From: Callipepla californica brunnescens
Taxonomy: Eukaryota; Chordata; Aves; Galliformes; Odontophoridae
Direction of reading: 5' to 3'
DNA length: 64,000 nucleotides
NCBI GenBank assembly: GCA_023055505.1
Contig: JALIRH010000026.1
Span: 10,369,591 to 10,433,590, forward strand
Positions 23,941 through 37,705 of the stretch are shown here, in pieces (within the stretch, counting starts at the first letter, position 1; each line of letters begins with the position of its first letter). The notes beneath the pieces were generated by a model. The model did no database searches and was not told the origin of the DNA. It was given only the letters and a program-made list of their open reading frames with translations. The position numbers were made by a program, and so were the translations under genes.

Positions 23941-24510
23941 AGAATCACAGAATATCCCAGGTTGAAAGGGCTGCACAAAGATCATTGAGTACAATACCTG
24001 ACTCCACAAAGGATCAACTGAAAATCAAACCCTATGTCTGAGAGTGTTGTCCAAACACTTTTGAACTTCATCAGCTTGGGTCTGTGACCACTGTCCTGAG
24101 GAGCCTGTTACATTCTCTTTACCCTCTGATGAAGAAGTATTTCCTAACACCCAACCCTACTGTCCTCTGACCTAGTTTCATACTGTTCCCTCAGGTCTTC
24201 TTTCTGTCCCCAGAGAGCAGAAATCAATGCTGCCCTTTTGCTCCCTAGGAGGAACTGCATCCATGGTGAGGCCTGCCCTGAGCCTGCTTTGCTCTGGGCT
24301 GAGCAAACTAAGGGCCTTCAGCTGCTTTTTGTATGTCTTGCCCTCTAGATCCTTCTCAATCTTCACAACCTTCCCTCAGATGCTCTCTAATAGCTTTATG
24401 TCCTTCTTATATAGTGGAACTCAAAGCTGCACGATGCTTGAGGAGATGCCACAGCAGCACAGAGCAGAGGGGGGCAATTCTTTCCCTTGCCCAGCTGTCA
24501 GGAAAGCAGA
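23941..24510 (-). mobile_element. CR1 LINE 3' end
   Basis: The plus strand starts with AGAATCACAGAATATCCCAG, the reverse complement of the CR1 3' terminus. It continues through the antisense 3' region: a degraded GTTGGAAGG-type block, GAAGAAGTATTTCCTAACACCCA, the CTCTCTAATAGCTTTATGTCC block and CAATTCTTTCCCTTGCCCAGCTG. This is a typical 5'-truncated CR1 insertion. Apparent open frames inside it on the plus strand (24227-24777) are antisense shadows. It lies about 2.4 kb from the internal CR1 fragment on the same strand. The two may be separate insertions, or one element split and rearranged. Confidence 0.95.
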
Positions 24511-27469
24511 ACCACAGTTCTGTCACACTCTGACAAGTTGCACTACTGGAATATAAGGTATGTAGAGGTACATCATGCTTGCCTGCCTTGCTTCCTCATG
24601 CTGCTGAGAGCCAAGTCAGAACCTTTATGCAGAGTTACAGCTGTGGTCTTCTGTCTTTCCTTTCTCCTTAGCTTTTCTTTTATATTTTCTTTTGAGGTAG
24701 TTTTGGTAATCTTAATGAAGTCTAACGCTGAAGCTGAGAAGGGAAGCACCACTAAATTTCATGCTCTTTACTGTTGATAGTGGTGTTGGTTAGAAGGGTA
24801 ATAAACAACATATTCCCTGGTAAACAGTAGTGTTTATGAGAGGTGTTTTTAATACGTGGACAAAATTAAATGTTGTGGAATCATTTCTTCATGAAGGCAT
24901 TCCTTCATAAATGGACAGCAATGGGATGTCAACCACTCTTTTTTTCACCGATCCGAATATCAGTAGTTAGATGAACTATGTAACTGCAGGCATAAAAGGG
25001 AGTTAATTTGATCGAGTGAAAGCTGGAGGCTCTGCAGTAGGGCTAAAAATGAATTATGTTTTCATTACAATGTGCTGGAGCCAAGTGCTACTGAAGTATT
25101 AAAGCTATTATCAAAATCTGGTGTATTGTAGCGCTTCGATGAAACACGGAAATTCATGTGAGTTGTTAGTATTCTTCCAAGGACAGAATTTGGTTCTAAG
25201 TCTATGGTCATCTTGGTGTTAGATATTACAAACTATTTGAGTTTCTAGTTACACTGGGTGTAATCAGACCTTCTTGATCTGTGTGCATGTGGACATATAG
25301 TTTACATTTACTGTTGAAGAGGTTATGCTCTTCTTGCTGCTGGCATGTAGTTCTTGGTATGTTAATGGAAGCCTTTGTATAAACTGAGTGGAAAATGTGA
25401 GTCATAGTTTCCTTTCTTACTGCCTATATGCTGTGTGCAATACCAAGGAAAGCTTACTGATGTTTAATAGTGAATGATCTTTAGAATGATATGCCCTAGT
25501 AAATAGCTTCTTCCTGTTCTTAATGTGGAGTGAATTATTTTATCAGGTTCTGTGAGAGAGGATAGAGGAATTAAATTAGTAAAGAAATAGTTAAGTGTTG
25601 ATTGCTGGAGTATATTAATCTCTTAATATGCTTGTACAACACAGGATGTTATATTCCACATTCTGTAACGTTATATCTCATAGTGTTTATTGAGTCTCTA
25701 ATTTCGTCTTGCATAGGTTGAAGGAAAGAGTTTTTCTTTGGGCTTGTAAATTGCTTGATTACTGTCAGCTGACCGTTACATATGCATACATATGCATAAG
25801 TAATACGTGCATTGGTATATTAGCACTTTTATCCGTGACTCTTATGTATCAGTGTTGAGCATGTTCCTCTGCCCGCTTCTTTCCTCCTGTAAAATAAGGA
25901 TTCTTATCCTACTTGATCGCTTTTATTCTTGGATTCACTTGTCTGTCATAATATTGTGCCTAATTCCTTCATTTCTGAACTTGTGGAAGGAAACAATTAT
26001 CATTTTTATGTCAGAACTGACTAAGAGGTATTACTGTGTTCCATATAAAACAACAAAATCTAAATATCTTGGTGGCCACGAAAACATGCAAGAGCAAATA
26101 ATAGGATGTACCCCTGTAAAAAGTTAGTCAGATTGTCACTTTTAGGACTGAAATGGGTCTTCCTTATAGTACTATCCGTTAAGATGGATTGCATTCTGTA
26201 AAAAGCCATATACAGGAGATGAGAACTTGAAGACCATTGTGGATCAGACTTGCTCTCTTTGATGCACAATTACTGATAAAATAAACCCAGTCAAAAGTAC
26301 TGCTTCATCTGGAAATGAAAAATGTTTTAAAATGCAGCTGAAGATAGGTAGAATCACCAGAGTCTGTTTAAGAAGATACACTTAGTTTTTCACTTAAAAG
26401 TGAAATCATCATTGCTATACTAAGAAGCATATTTTGTTTTTCCTCTGAGAAAAGTGCAACCTCAGGTACCAGAAATAGGAGTATTTACACAGAATCACTT
26501 ATCCAGCTGAACTTTCACATGCTAGAAATTTAAAAACAAGAGCTGACTCCAAAATTACAATTCTCACTGCACTTGGCATGAAGGAATAGGCTTCTATGTT
26601 TCCATGATTCTGTTCCATATTTTCATTTAGTAAGCTGACATGTCAAATCACAAAAGAATCTGCGTGATAAATTGATACTTTCATATTTTTGTGTGACTCA
26701 ATCAGCTGGTTGAAGACTTTGTCCAGTGGACAAAGGTCCCTGTAATAGAATTTACTGTCATAAATACAATCTTCTGTTTGGGTTTTTTTTGTGGCTATGT
26801 CAAGAGGCTAAAAACTGGACAAGAAACATGCAGGACTCGTTGTCTTTCCAGTTTCTGTGTTTTGTTGGTCTCAGGGATAATTACAGCCTTCAGGACTTTA
26901 ATCTGTATTTGGCATTCTTGTGAACGCTGAAGTTATTCTAATTTTCCTTCTAACTTCATTTTGAAACAGTCTTAGTGGAGGAAAAACAAAAACCTGAACA
27001 AAAGAAGCCTATATAGACACATATGGAATACTGAAGTAATAAGTACATAATGTAAGTGAAAGTAAGATGCAATTTAATGCTTTCTGATCATAAAGTTCAT
27101 GTATGTTACAGCTTATGTAGCCAGAAGTGGAAATTGCTTCTTAGGCTTCAACTATTTAAAATCAGATTATAGGCTCTTTATTCATAATGTTGAGTTGGAA
27201 ATTACTCAGATCAGTGATTTCACTGAAGGTTCTACTGGGAAGTAGAGGTTTGGAAACGCGTTTGAGAAAAGAACGGCAGAAAAATAACTATTTTCGTTAT
27301 ATAATATTAATTGCTTCAGAAGAAGTTTAACATCAAAACACCTTTTTTATTAAAAAAAAAAAAGTGAACTTTTTAATTTTTTAGCCATAAAAATTGAAAC
27401 ACGGAATGTTTAGAGGGTTTTATCTTTTTTTCTTTTTCTCATCAGGAAGGGACAATTCAATAAGTAGAA

Positions 27470-27484
27470 GTTTTTTTTTTTTTT
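27470..27484. repeat. Poly(T) tract
   Basis: About fifteen consecutive T. Reading the minus strand as a possible retrocopy, no AATAAA lies next to it. Confidence 0.85.
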
Positions 27485-28688
27485 CCTATTAAGTCACTAA
27501 CCTTTGTGTCACTATGGAGAATAAAAATTGTGATCACTGCAATCCCATTGCAGCAACTCTATAATATCAAGGTGAAGGGATCTGTTTTGCACATTCATCT
27601 CTCCCCATAGCTGCAAAACAATTTGCTTCTGTCATCGGGGGGTGAAAGAAGCAGTTGTCTTCCTATTCTGTTAAGAGAACCTTTATCTTTGCCTTTGCTG
27701 TTCACAGGAATAATTTACTCTCTTCATCCAGTACCAAGAAAATATGAAACCTACAGTGTCATCTTGTCAACTCATTACTTTCTCCTGTCTTGCTGAGTAC
27801 CTCTGTATTAGTAGGTAAACTTGTAAAATCCTTTGACCGAAAGAAATGGGGCATTTTGTAGAGTAATATAATCATCAGCCTAGAGACAAGGTTCTTTTCG
27901 GATGTCTTGACTACATGCTGCAACCTCCAGAGCTTTGATTCATTTTGACTGAGTGCAATTACCCTAGTGCAGTAAAGGGTATTTGTTGGGGGATGCTGTC
28001 TGGCACTTGAGATATGCCTTCAGGCCCAGTGGCTGAGATGCAATGATTTACTCTCCAGAACAGCATTTGAAGGTGGGTACGATTGACAAGTGAAAAAGGA
28101 TCATTTTTTCGGTTACAGGGCACCAGACTCTAAGGAATAACTCCTTGCTGGAAGGAATAGTTTCTTGCAGGAAGATAAAAATTGAGGTTGATTAACTGAA
28201 AGTTTAAGTTTAAGGTGGACAAAAGCCAAATCTGGTTCTATGTAGTCACCTTATGATACCCACCTAATATGTTAGAGAAACTGATAATAACATTGTTATT
28301 GATAACTGACTTGAATAGTTTCGAGTATTTCTTCAAAAATCAAAAACTATTCTTACTAGTTTGATACTAGAACTAGCTGAGGTAAGTGATATTTGAAATG
28401 TGTAAGGGTAGAAGCTGCTAGCTGGGTGAGGAGATCAGCAACAGAATTGTAATCAAAGAGAACTACAATGGAAATTTTTTGCAACCAGAATTTTATTTCA
28501 GAAAACTATGTCTTGCCTAGCTGTTACCATGTGGGCTTGGAGAGCTTTGTGTACATATAGTCTTTGATGGAATTGAGAAAGCTAGCACTTATTGCTTAGG
28601 AGAGATTTTATAGTCACAATGGGTAACATAAAAATGTTCTCTGTTCTAAGCTTATATTCTCTATTCTAGGATTTTTTTTTTACCAGTG

Positions 28689-28746
28689 TTTTTTTTTTTT
28701 TTTTTTTTTTTTGTAAGGCCTAAAGTGAACTTAAGTGTATTTTATT
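28689..28746 (-). repeat. Poly(A) on minus strand with AATAAA upstream
   Basis: The plus strand has 24 T (28689-28712) and then TTTATT at 28741-28746. Read on the minus strand this is AATAAA, 28 bases, then A24, the spacing of a polyadenylated mRNA end. CR1 does not end this way, so a processed retrocopy is possible, with its body at 28747 and beyond. I recognise no gene body there; a 61-codon minus frame at 29120-29305 is unidentified. Chance in AT-rich DNA is a serious alternative. Confidence 0.3.
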
Positions 28747-31700
28747 CTGATTAACTTAGTGGATTTTAAAATCTAAGATTGGATTTCACCGCCCTATTAA
28801 TTTTAGCTAAAAATATTTGACGTGCAGCTGCATAGCAACCTGAAAAAGAACTGAAATAAAAGCTTGAGGTGAAGAATATTTTAGAGAATGCATAATTCTT
28901 CATTCTTTCTCCTTTTGATCATGTGCTGACTGAGTTGACTTGATATGTGGATTAAAGTTAATTTCTCTTGGAAATTTGGAATGTTGGAAAATTTGAATAT
29001 TATGTTACTGATGCAATGTATTAGTGATATACCTTCATCTCCTTAAAAGCAGAACAAAACAGAAACCTGTGTAAACAAAATGTACAAAACCCCCCGTAAG
29101 CATGTTCTAACAATCAAAATCATAAATAAAAAAGTTGAACTTGAGTAGCCCTCTCCAGCACAGTCTCTCTTAGTGAACAGATGGTCCCTATCCTGTGCTG
29201 ATCCACAAAGAGAGAGCAGACACTTCTGTCCATGCTTTGCAGAAGTGTCCTAGTTTTGCTTGTTCTCTCTTTTTGTCCACTGCTTGACAAACTCCCTAGA
29301 TCCAATCCAGAGCATAATGAAGTGTAATCAGAAGGATCTCCTTACTTTAGTTTTTCCTATCTCCTTGAATTGTTTACTGAAGGAGCAGTCTCCTGTAAAT
29401 CCTTAGATTAACAAGTGTCAATAGGCAATTAGTGAACTTGATGGGGATACCCTCTCCAGCTGATTTACTTCTCTTCATCATGCCGGTGGATAATTTCTAA
29501 GTTAATTTCTTGATTAAAAGTAAAGAAATAAAAAAAAAAAAGTACTTGATGGCTTTAGTATCTGAAGCTGTATGCTTTGCTGCAATCATTGATCTGCGTG
29601 AGGTTTGATAATTTGCGTGATGTGACTTTTAGCTTTTTAGACAGTAGGTTGATTATTTCTGGAATCCAAATGAAAGATTATCTCATGTACTGTGGGCTAT
29701 GGAATCTTTTTTGCTGTGTCCTCTTTGAAGTGGATAAAGAGTAGAAAAAGAAATAGTTAATTGCAGTAATCACTAAAGCACCTTTTCTCTTTGAGGAGAA
29801 TTATGTTTGGGTAAAGCGCAAGGAAGGAAAGGGCAATGGAAGATCAAGACTGAGAAATGTGCAACAAAGTTCTGCTAATGCATGCCTTTCAGTGTTGAGG
29901 GGTTTTTGTTTGCTTTGTGGGTTAGAGACAATGAATTTAAAGGCATTTTTCTGCAATTTAGCCTGGGACAAAGCTGCAGGAAAATAATTGAGATTTGGGA
30001 ATTTTTGACCTGTCTTGATGTTGAAGGTATAGTTAAAGATCGTGCCCGCTGCTGTGACCTTCAAATATTCCTTTAAATCCCATATTTAAAGACTCATGTT
30101 GAATGACAGTCTTCAGTGATTAAGTATGATTGTATGTAAGGGCTAGAATAAATGAAATCCTTGGTTTGAGGGTATGAGAGATCTGTTCTCAGCAGAGAAA
30201 TACTTTATACATCTTGAATTACATTCACAGCATATTCATTGCATCTACTTGACCTGTGTCCTTTAGTCTCTTCTAAATCTTGCCTTAAAATGAATCAGTT
30301 AAGTTATAATTTGATAATCTAATTAGTCTTTAACTGAAAACAAGAACTTTTTGGTACTGTGATACTTTAACATACAAGAAGAATTAAATTTAACGCCCAC
30401 TTGGAGAACAGCACAAAACTGCACTTTAAAATGTCCCATGCCCTCCCAATTGTATGTGGAATGGAGTATAAATAAAAGCTATGCTGAATTTTCCATGAGA
30501 ATGAAATGAATCGAAAGTTATCAGAATTCCTAATAGGTATTAAAGTATAAGGTAGGATTTGTGTGACAGTACTGCGGGAGAATAGAAAGTTAAGTACTGT
30601 AAAGCTGAAAAAAATTCAGCCTATTTTGGCTAGCAAATTCAGTGTCTGAGTTTAGGTTCTTGGTTAATGAAATAGCATAAGAAACTGGAAGTTAAATATC
30701 TGTTTTCATTTAAGATATTGCATTGCAGAGCAGTAACAGTGTATTTCTCATGGTATTTCTGATTATTCTTTATTTACATTCTTTAAAGTGACAAGGGATG
30801 TGCAGATGGCTCTTCCCTTTTTTTTTTTTCTCTCTGTGTCACTCGATTGAATTTTCACTGACTAATGGAAACATTCTTAATGTTTTTGGTTTTTTTTCAG
30901 ATAATTTAGTAAACATTTAGTGTTCTCATCTCATTAGAAATGGAAAGACAGTTATGAAATGTAACGTTGACAGCTTAATGAGACAGCTTCTATTTAACTT
31001 CACCTCTTAATCGTTTTTTTTTCCCATAAAGATATTCATAAGTAACAGACTTCACTTATTTTTGACAGTAAGTTTTATCCATGTGTTCATTCATTTGGCA
31101 GCAGTTGTCTCAAAATATGAGAGGAAACAAATATTATGTTACAGAGTTTGTTGGAAAACTGGTAAAAGGCTTTGTGTTATTTTGTTTGTTTCTTTTTTCG
31201 ACTCTCGACTAACAGAGATAAAATACCAGAAAGTAAAGACTGTTTTTATGCTTCACCTGATGAGTGTAGTGCAAACGTATTCATGATTATTTTTACATTT
31301 GAGGAGAACTTCTGTGCATGTTGACCCTGGAATTTTTTTTTTTCTTTTTTCCTGGGAACGCACTCAAAAACCTGCAGAACAGAATTTGTCATTTCTAAAT
31401 TACATACTTAGTTTCTTCTCTCTGCAAAAGAATCGTTCTCAAGTACATTTGATCACATATCAATTCTGGGACATCCTAACTATTGAGAAAGCATGAGGTT
31501 TGCATTTGGTTCCCAAATAGGTATTTAATCCTTGCTTGGAATGTAATGCATGGTATAGATGGCAAACAAAGCATATGTTACTATACCTCTCTTGCACAAT
31601 ATGACTTCTGCAATGTCTGGAGGTGATTAAGAATATGGAAAACAAGCTTTTATGAATATGAACACATCTGTCTTTTTAACCAAATTCTCCTGTGGGATCT

Positions 31701-33912
31701 GAAATTCCAGTGCTCTGAGATCCTTAGAATCCCTTTCAGTAACTGAAGGATTTTTTCAGAACAAAATGTAATGAGATGTGTTTAAAGAAAATATAACGTA
31801 TTGTGGAAAAACAGAAGGAAAACTATTTCTCAGACATCATCTAAAGGACAGTTTCATGCCTTCACCCTCAGTAAAATAGTTGACACAGTTTTCCTTTAAT
31901 CAGATCCACCTGATAGATATTCATGTACATATATGCCTACCTGTATATTATATCAGTTTTCTTTTTCTGAGGCCTAAGATAAAATAATTCTTCAGTCTGA
32001 TTTCTCCTTCTTTTTCCAAAGACATTTAATTTGTGATATGTAAGTGGAAAGCTGTCTTTTACAATAGAGTTGTCTATACTGTTAGTTTAACAGTGATTAA
32101 TTAAAACTTTGGCTTCCTTCTATTTCTGCATTAAAATGTGTGGACAGTAAAGAACTCAAGTTCTGGTTTAGCTTAGGTTTTCCATTTCTTTGCAGTTAGA
32201 GAGGCTTCTGTATGGATCATTGTGCTGTGAAGATAGCAAATTCCTATAACCCATATTCTGAGCGTCTCGAGTCTTGCTACGTATTCTGTTGGTGTAATAG
32301 TTGATCATAGTAGATACCCATTTCTCTTTATGAGTTTAAGTATGTTGATGGCTCTGCCAAGCAATGATGGTATTCTGTAACAAAACTGGCATTAAAATTT
32401 TAAGAGAAGAATGTGATTCCCACCCATTCCTTTCTATTAGTATAATGTGTGTTATCTAGATATTTTCCAAGTGACAGTCAGAATTTAGCTTACACCAGAA
32501 AATATGTAATGAAAGAATGGTCCTTTGAGATGCTGGAGATTTTCTCTCTGGATCCAACTCCAGCATTTATTTAACAGGAAAATATACTGCCCTTCATAGG
32601 ACACCTTATGTATACCATGGGCATGATATCAGCATTCGTCTTCCATGGTTATTCTGAATGCCAGTGTACTGGGATAAGTTCAGGACCATAAGTTGTTTTT
32701 CTTGTGGCAGAGTTTAAAGCAACTAGACGGAATGAATTTTCCCGTACTAATGTATAAATAAATTGTGTGAAACTACATCAAGCAAACTTAGTTATAACAT
32801 ACTTAGTTATAAGGGCCAGCATGTGCACTGTGTACACTCTTCTTCAGTGTAAGAAAGAACTGAGCTTCTGAAATGTATAGTTGTTGATTAGGCTTAGTTA
32901 ATAGTACTTCTCAAGCATTCCATTCATGAAGGAAATAATACATATTTTAGTGGTGTGAAAGAGTTATGTTTTGTGTCTCTTTCTGAAAAATGTTCTTGCT
33001 GCTCCATTATAGATGAAACATAATGGTCTTTGTTTTTGTGTTTTTAATAAGGTGAGATACAGAATTGCTAGTTAAGAATTTCTCACAGGAGAGGGAAAAG
33101 AAAACTCCGTCAGTAGCTCAGTCAGCTTAGTGTGCTTGCAGGAAAGGCAGAGGAGACAACCAGATGTCAGCTTGATGGGAAACTTTTGTCCATTTCTGTG
33201 TATATTATGGAGTGTTTCATGAAATGTTAATAAACATAAGGAATAAGTTATGGGTAAGCTATTTTAAAGCTAAAAGCATAAATGAATTCAAGAGACACCT
33301 AGATTTCTTTATGGAGAGAGGTGGTCTGGAGAGGTGTTGTGAGAAAACAGGATGACTGGATTAACTCCATTCCAAAGTAAGGAGATACCATAGTCCAGGT
33401 GGCCTTTTTTTCCTAATGTTTTTTTGTTTCTTGAATTATTTTTTTTAACAGTTTTGTTCTGAAGAAACATCTACTCTTAGCCTGGAGCTTGAGCTTGAAA
33501 CATTGACATTTCAGTGGTGTTGGTAATAATTGTATTTCTATGTACAATAGAATAGAGAATGTTTTATTACTGGTTGGCATTTTTAAGGTCTGTTTGGATG
33601 TCACAAACTGTTATATTAGGATAGTTTCCAGTTGAGATGGGAGTTAATTACTAAGTTAACTAAGGATACGGCCATTGTCCTTAGGTGATTGAAAAGAATT
33701 GCTCTTCACAACTGAAGATTACCTTTCCTCATCAGACTTTGAGTGATATAGGTAAGATTTGGCTGTATGGATGACTAACGAGAGTGTAAATACAGCCATT
33801 ATTACTCAAGGAGGCAGTAAGAGAATATTTTAAAAAGCTCTATTTCAGTCTCAATGTTATTTTGGTTCATTTCATAGCTTACCCATTTATATATGGCCTT
33901 ATCTGCTTTTGA

Positions 33913-34310
33913 CATAGAATTGCAGAATCATAGAATGTTTTGGGTTGGAAGAGTCCTTAAAGATCATCTATTTCCCCTCTCCCTCTGCTATGGGCAGGGG
34001 CTCCTCCTAATAGATCACGCTGCCCAGGGCCCCTTTCAACTTGATTTTGAGTATTTCTGGGGATGGGACATTGAATAGCTTCTCTGGCCAACTTGTTTCA
34101 GTGTCTCAACACCCTTAAAGTGAAGAATTTCTATTTCTTCCTTATATGTATTCTAAACCTATGCTTTTACAGCTTAGAGACATTACCACTTATCTCGTTG
34201 CTACACTCACTAGGAGTCCTCTCCAGGTGTTTTTGTAGCTCCATTTAGGTCCTGGAAGGTGACTGTAAGGTCTTCCTGGACCCTTCTTCAGACTGAAAAA
34301 TGTGAACTCC
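33913..34310 (-). mobile_element. CR1 LINE 3' end
   Basis: The plus strand shows the classic antisense CR1 terminus: CATAGAATTGCAGAATCATAG, then TTTTGGGTTGGAAGAGTCC and AAAGATCATCTA. It runs on through CCCAGGGCCC, a degraded GGGGATGGGACATTGAATAG block, AAGAATTTCTATTTCTTCC and the CCATTTAGGTCCTGGAAGG block. The insertion is 5'-truncated to about 400 bp. The short plus-strand frame at 33893-34078 is an artefact of this repeat. Confidence 0.95.
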
Positions 34311-37300
34311 TTTATGTAATTCTTTGTATAAATGTGAAATGCTTATACCTACTATGTTGAATATAATTAAAATTATTGTATAGAGGTAGTTTACTCCTGG
34401 CTGAGATTTTTGAGGATTTTGTACTAATTGTACATTCTTATAAATGTGACGTGGCACAAGTAGTACAAAAGTAAGTATTTTCTTTTCCTGCTTAGGTGCA
34501 AACTTTCCATGATGCTATATGTTTGCTGCCTTAACTCACAGTAAAATTATAGGGACACCACTTTGGAATCAGACTCTCGCAGTCCTGCAGTGCAGAAGCA
34601 GAAACATGATTTAGTAGCAGCTTAGAGGAAAAGCTTCGTTGTTTCTAGTGTTACAACTGCATACTGGACTAAATGTAAACGTTTTGTAGTATGGCACTCA
34701 GATGAAGTCCATAGGAAAGAGGTGTTCTTTTGAACTAGCAGAAACATAATTAAAATATGAAGAGTTAAATGTTGTACAGATATTCCCTTTCTTCAGGTTT
34801 GTTTTCTACCAGAGACGCTGTCTGTATTCTAGTTTTGCGCTTGAAGCCTTTCCTCACAAAGTCATTTGCAGCAGGGTGAGCATACGCTTGTCTGACTGTG
34901 CAGAAGCGTGAACTAAAAGGCTTAGTACAAATAAAGGCATTAATTAAGCAGGCACTGAAAAATTGGGAAATTTAAATCTGTCCTAAAATGTTAGCATATA
35001 CTAAAAGTTACCACTGTGTATTCGCTTTGAAACAGAGTGAAGGAAACTTCACCCATGGACTACTGTATCTGGCCTCTTCGCCTGTCAGTTTCCTTCTTCC
35101 ATCTCATGCCCTCAAAGGGCTTCCTGCATTTGCTTTCTTGCATGTAATCTGGCCCTTGAGCTTTATTGTTATAAATTATTCTTCACTTAAGTAAAAAATC
35201 TGGAATTCCACTTCCATCTGCTTTAGATCAAGAATGAGAGATAGAAATAACTTCCTACAATTCAAGGCTGATTGTGTGAGATCTGAAAATAGAGCTTGGT
35301 GGCAGTGGAAAAAAACCAGCATCTCACTGCTCTGTCAGCTGAAGCATCTAATTACAATTGGAAAAGAAAGTAAACTGGAGATCAGAATGTGTTCAGTATT
35401 TTCTTTGTTGGTATGAAGGCAGCAACAGAAGATGTAGTCAGGAGATTCAGAGGTATTTTTTTGGTGTTTGCAGGCAAAAATAAAGAGTTTTGAGGCCAAA
35501 GTGATATTCTTAATGAAGACCCTCATTATGTAGCTACTTGGAGAAAGAGTTTGGAAGAGCTTTGTTCTTTCGACTGCTGTGTATCTGAATGTGGCAGCAT
35601 TGTGGGCCATCCTTACATTTTAATCATTGATCAAGTACTCTTGAACTCCTGGTAAAATAACAGCAGGTGCTTATAGACAATCTGTACCTTTCTAAACAAT
35701 TTATCCAGTTTGAGGAGGCATCATCTTTGAGGATGCCAATAGGTCTACATCTGGCCAATCTGATGACAAATAAAGGAGAGCCAGATTTCCTACTTTTCCC
35801 ACCTTGGAAGCTGAGAAAGACTGCATCAGAGCTGGTTTGTTTACTTCTTAACCAGTGTTGGGTGTGAGTCTGAGGAGCCTGGAGTGAAGTGTTTCTGGGA
35901 GTGGGTGGATGGAGAACATGAGTAGCTTATTGTTGCCAGGCCTGCTCCATGTTCTCCAGACCCAAAAGGCAAGTGCGGCCAGGGTCTACAGCTCTGATGC
36001 AGTGTGTTTTGAAGCATGCCCATGCAAGGCAACTTCAGAGGCAAGCACAAGCATGAGAGCTGGCTCTGCTGCAGCAGGAAGACAGGGCACATCAATCAAC
36101 TGAGATGTCTCTAAACTGGAAGATGCTGTGAATTTTAACAGCAATGCTATACAGATTCACAGATGTCTGTGGGCTTTGTACTGTGACATCACAAAAGAGA
36201 TCAAAGTTGACAAGTCCTAGAGATCAGTGTTCTGTACCTAACACATACCTAGAAGCGATTACTAAATCCTTAACACTTTTTGGAGATGAGTATAGTCAAG
36301 AGACTGCCTTATATTGATGCCTTATCTTTTAAATTATACTGCTTTAAAAATGATGACTCTTTCAGTATCTGATTTGTTCACAGGTAGTTTAAACCAAATT
36401 GTTTTATTTATTTTTCATTTGGAAGGCTCAAGATCCATGGAATGGATCAAATGCTGCCACAGCCTTTCTGAATAATTATTGTCTCTATTCTCTCTATCTA
36501 AACTTACACGATGTGCTTATTACAGTTCTAATATGTAAATCTAAGCATCTTAAAGCATTTTGAGAAGGACAAAAATGTCAAGTACAGGCATTCAAAAGGA
36601 AGATTTTGAGGAGCAGAGCTTTGGGAGAGAGAAACAGCTAATTGCAGGCAAGCAAGTATGACTGCAAGAGAAAGTGTAGGTCTGTTAGCATTTCCATTTC
36701 TGTCAAAGGTAAAGGCAATTCAACCATCCTCCAGAGGAATTTCTTTCCTAATCCTTTCTCTCACCTTTGTAGTTCTTTAAGTACAAAGCATTAGCCATAT
36801 ACAGGCTTGGCCTGAGAGGAATGCAGGGACAGATATTGTGTCTACTTACTGGTGTTGCTGCAGAATCACAAAAGCTCTGTGAACTCCTATTCTGGTAAGC
36901 ACCCAAGCAAGGAACAGTCCCAACCTATCCTCAGTCAGCTAATCTGTTTTATAATTTTTTCATTAAAAGAAGCCAGGTGGCTTGACTCCCAGTGCTTTGG
37001 CTTTGAATATTAAACAATGTTCCTTTTTGGACATGTAAGTCTGAGTACCCTGTGACAGGCAAGCCAAGTGGATCAATGGAGCTCTGTGTTTTCTTCAAGT
37101 CCGCCATAAGTTGTGAAATAAAATACGGCTTATTTGAAATTGAGGAGAGAAAAAATGTCCTTCACTGAAATGAATGGAATTGGTTGGGCACTGATGTTGC
37201 TTCCAAAACAACTCCTGCTATGCTTAATACTTTTGCCAGTTTTGTGTGCTACTTGTTGAATTTCTCTCACGCTATGCATATGATGTAATGTACATGCATG

Positions 37301-37586
37301 CTATTGATATGTGGGTGGAGTATCGTCTTTACTGAAGATCAATGTGAGTATTCATGAGATGATTGTAACGTACTAGCTTTGCATGGGAAAAAAAATGTTT
37401 TATTATTTATTTGGTATATGTACAACACTAAAATATTGCATCCCGCTGTCTAGACATGAAAATATTTGATTTGGATACCTCATGCTAATCCTGAGGTTTT
37501 AGAGTGAACATAACTTGTTGTATCCAATAAGTTGGTTTACTTTTCCAAGCCAAGGAATAAGATGCACAAAGTCAGAGGTGGTTGTG
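34311..37586. other. Non-coding DNA
   Basis: No gene or dispersed repeat recognised. 35850-36100 is slightly richer in G and C and has open frames on both strands (84 and 64 codons), with no known domain. Confidence 0.6.
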
Positions 37587-37705
37587 AGGTTGGATGGTAG
37601 CTCTGCAGACCATCTTATCCAACTCCCTGCTCAAGCAGGGTCTTCTAGAGCAGGTTGCCCAGGACCATGTCCAGGAGCATTTTGAAGATCTCCCAAGAAT
37701 TTTTT
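37587..37705 (-). mobile_element. Short CR1 fragment
   Basis: The plus strand reads GAGGTTGGATGGTAG, CATCTTATCCAACTCCCTGC, TCAAGCAGGGTC, CTAGAGCAGGTTGCCCAGGA, CCATGTCCAGGAGCATTTTG and AAGATCTCC. These are the antisense CR1 3' region blocks in the right order. About 120 bp survive, lacking the terminal octamer repeats, so this is a remnant. The TCAAGCAGGGTC/GAGCAGGTTGC variant differs from the copy at 41458, so they probably belong to different CR1 subfamilies. Confidence 0.9.

Larger units (their letters stand above)
24511..33912. other. Repeat-poor non-coding DNA
   Basis: More than 9 kb with no recognised dispersed repeat or gene. It contains a perfect 10-bp tandem copy of CATATGCATA at 25779-25798, a T run at 27470-27484 and a T24 tract at 28689-28712. 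Open frames are at chance length. Confidence 0.65.

Noticed and set aside
24227..24777. Plus-strand open frames of 66-109 codons
   Set aside because: They lie largely on the antisense strand of the CR1 3' end.
26595..26625. TTCTATGTTTCCATGATTCTG resembling plus-strand CR1 terminal repeats
   Set aside because: No CR1 3' region precedes it; likely coincidence.
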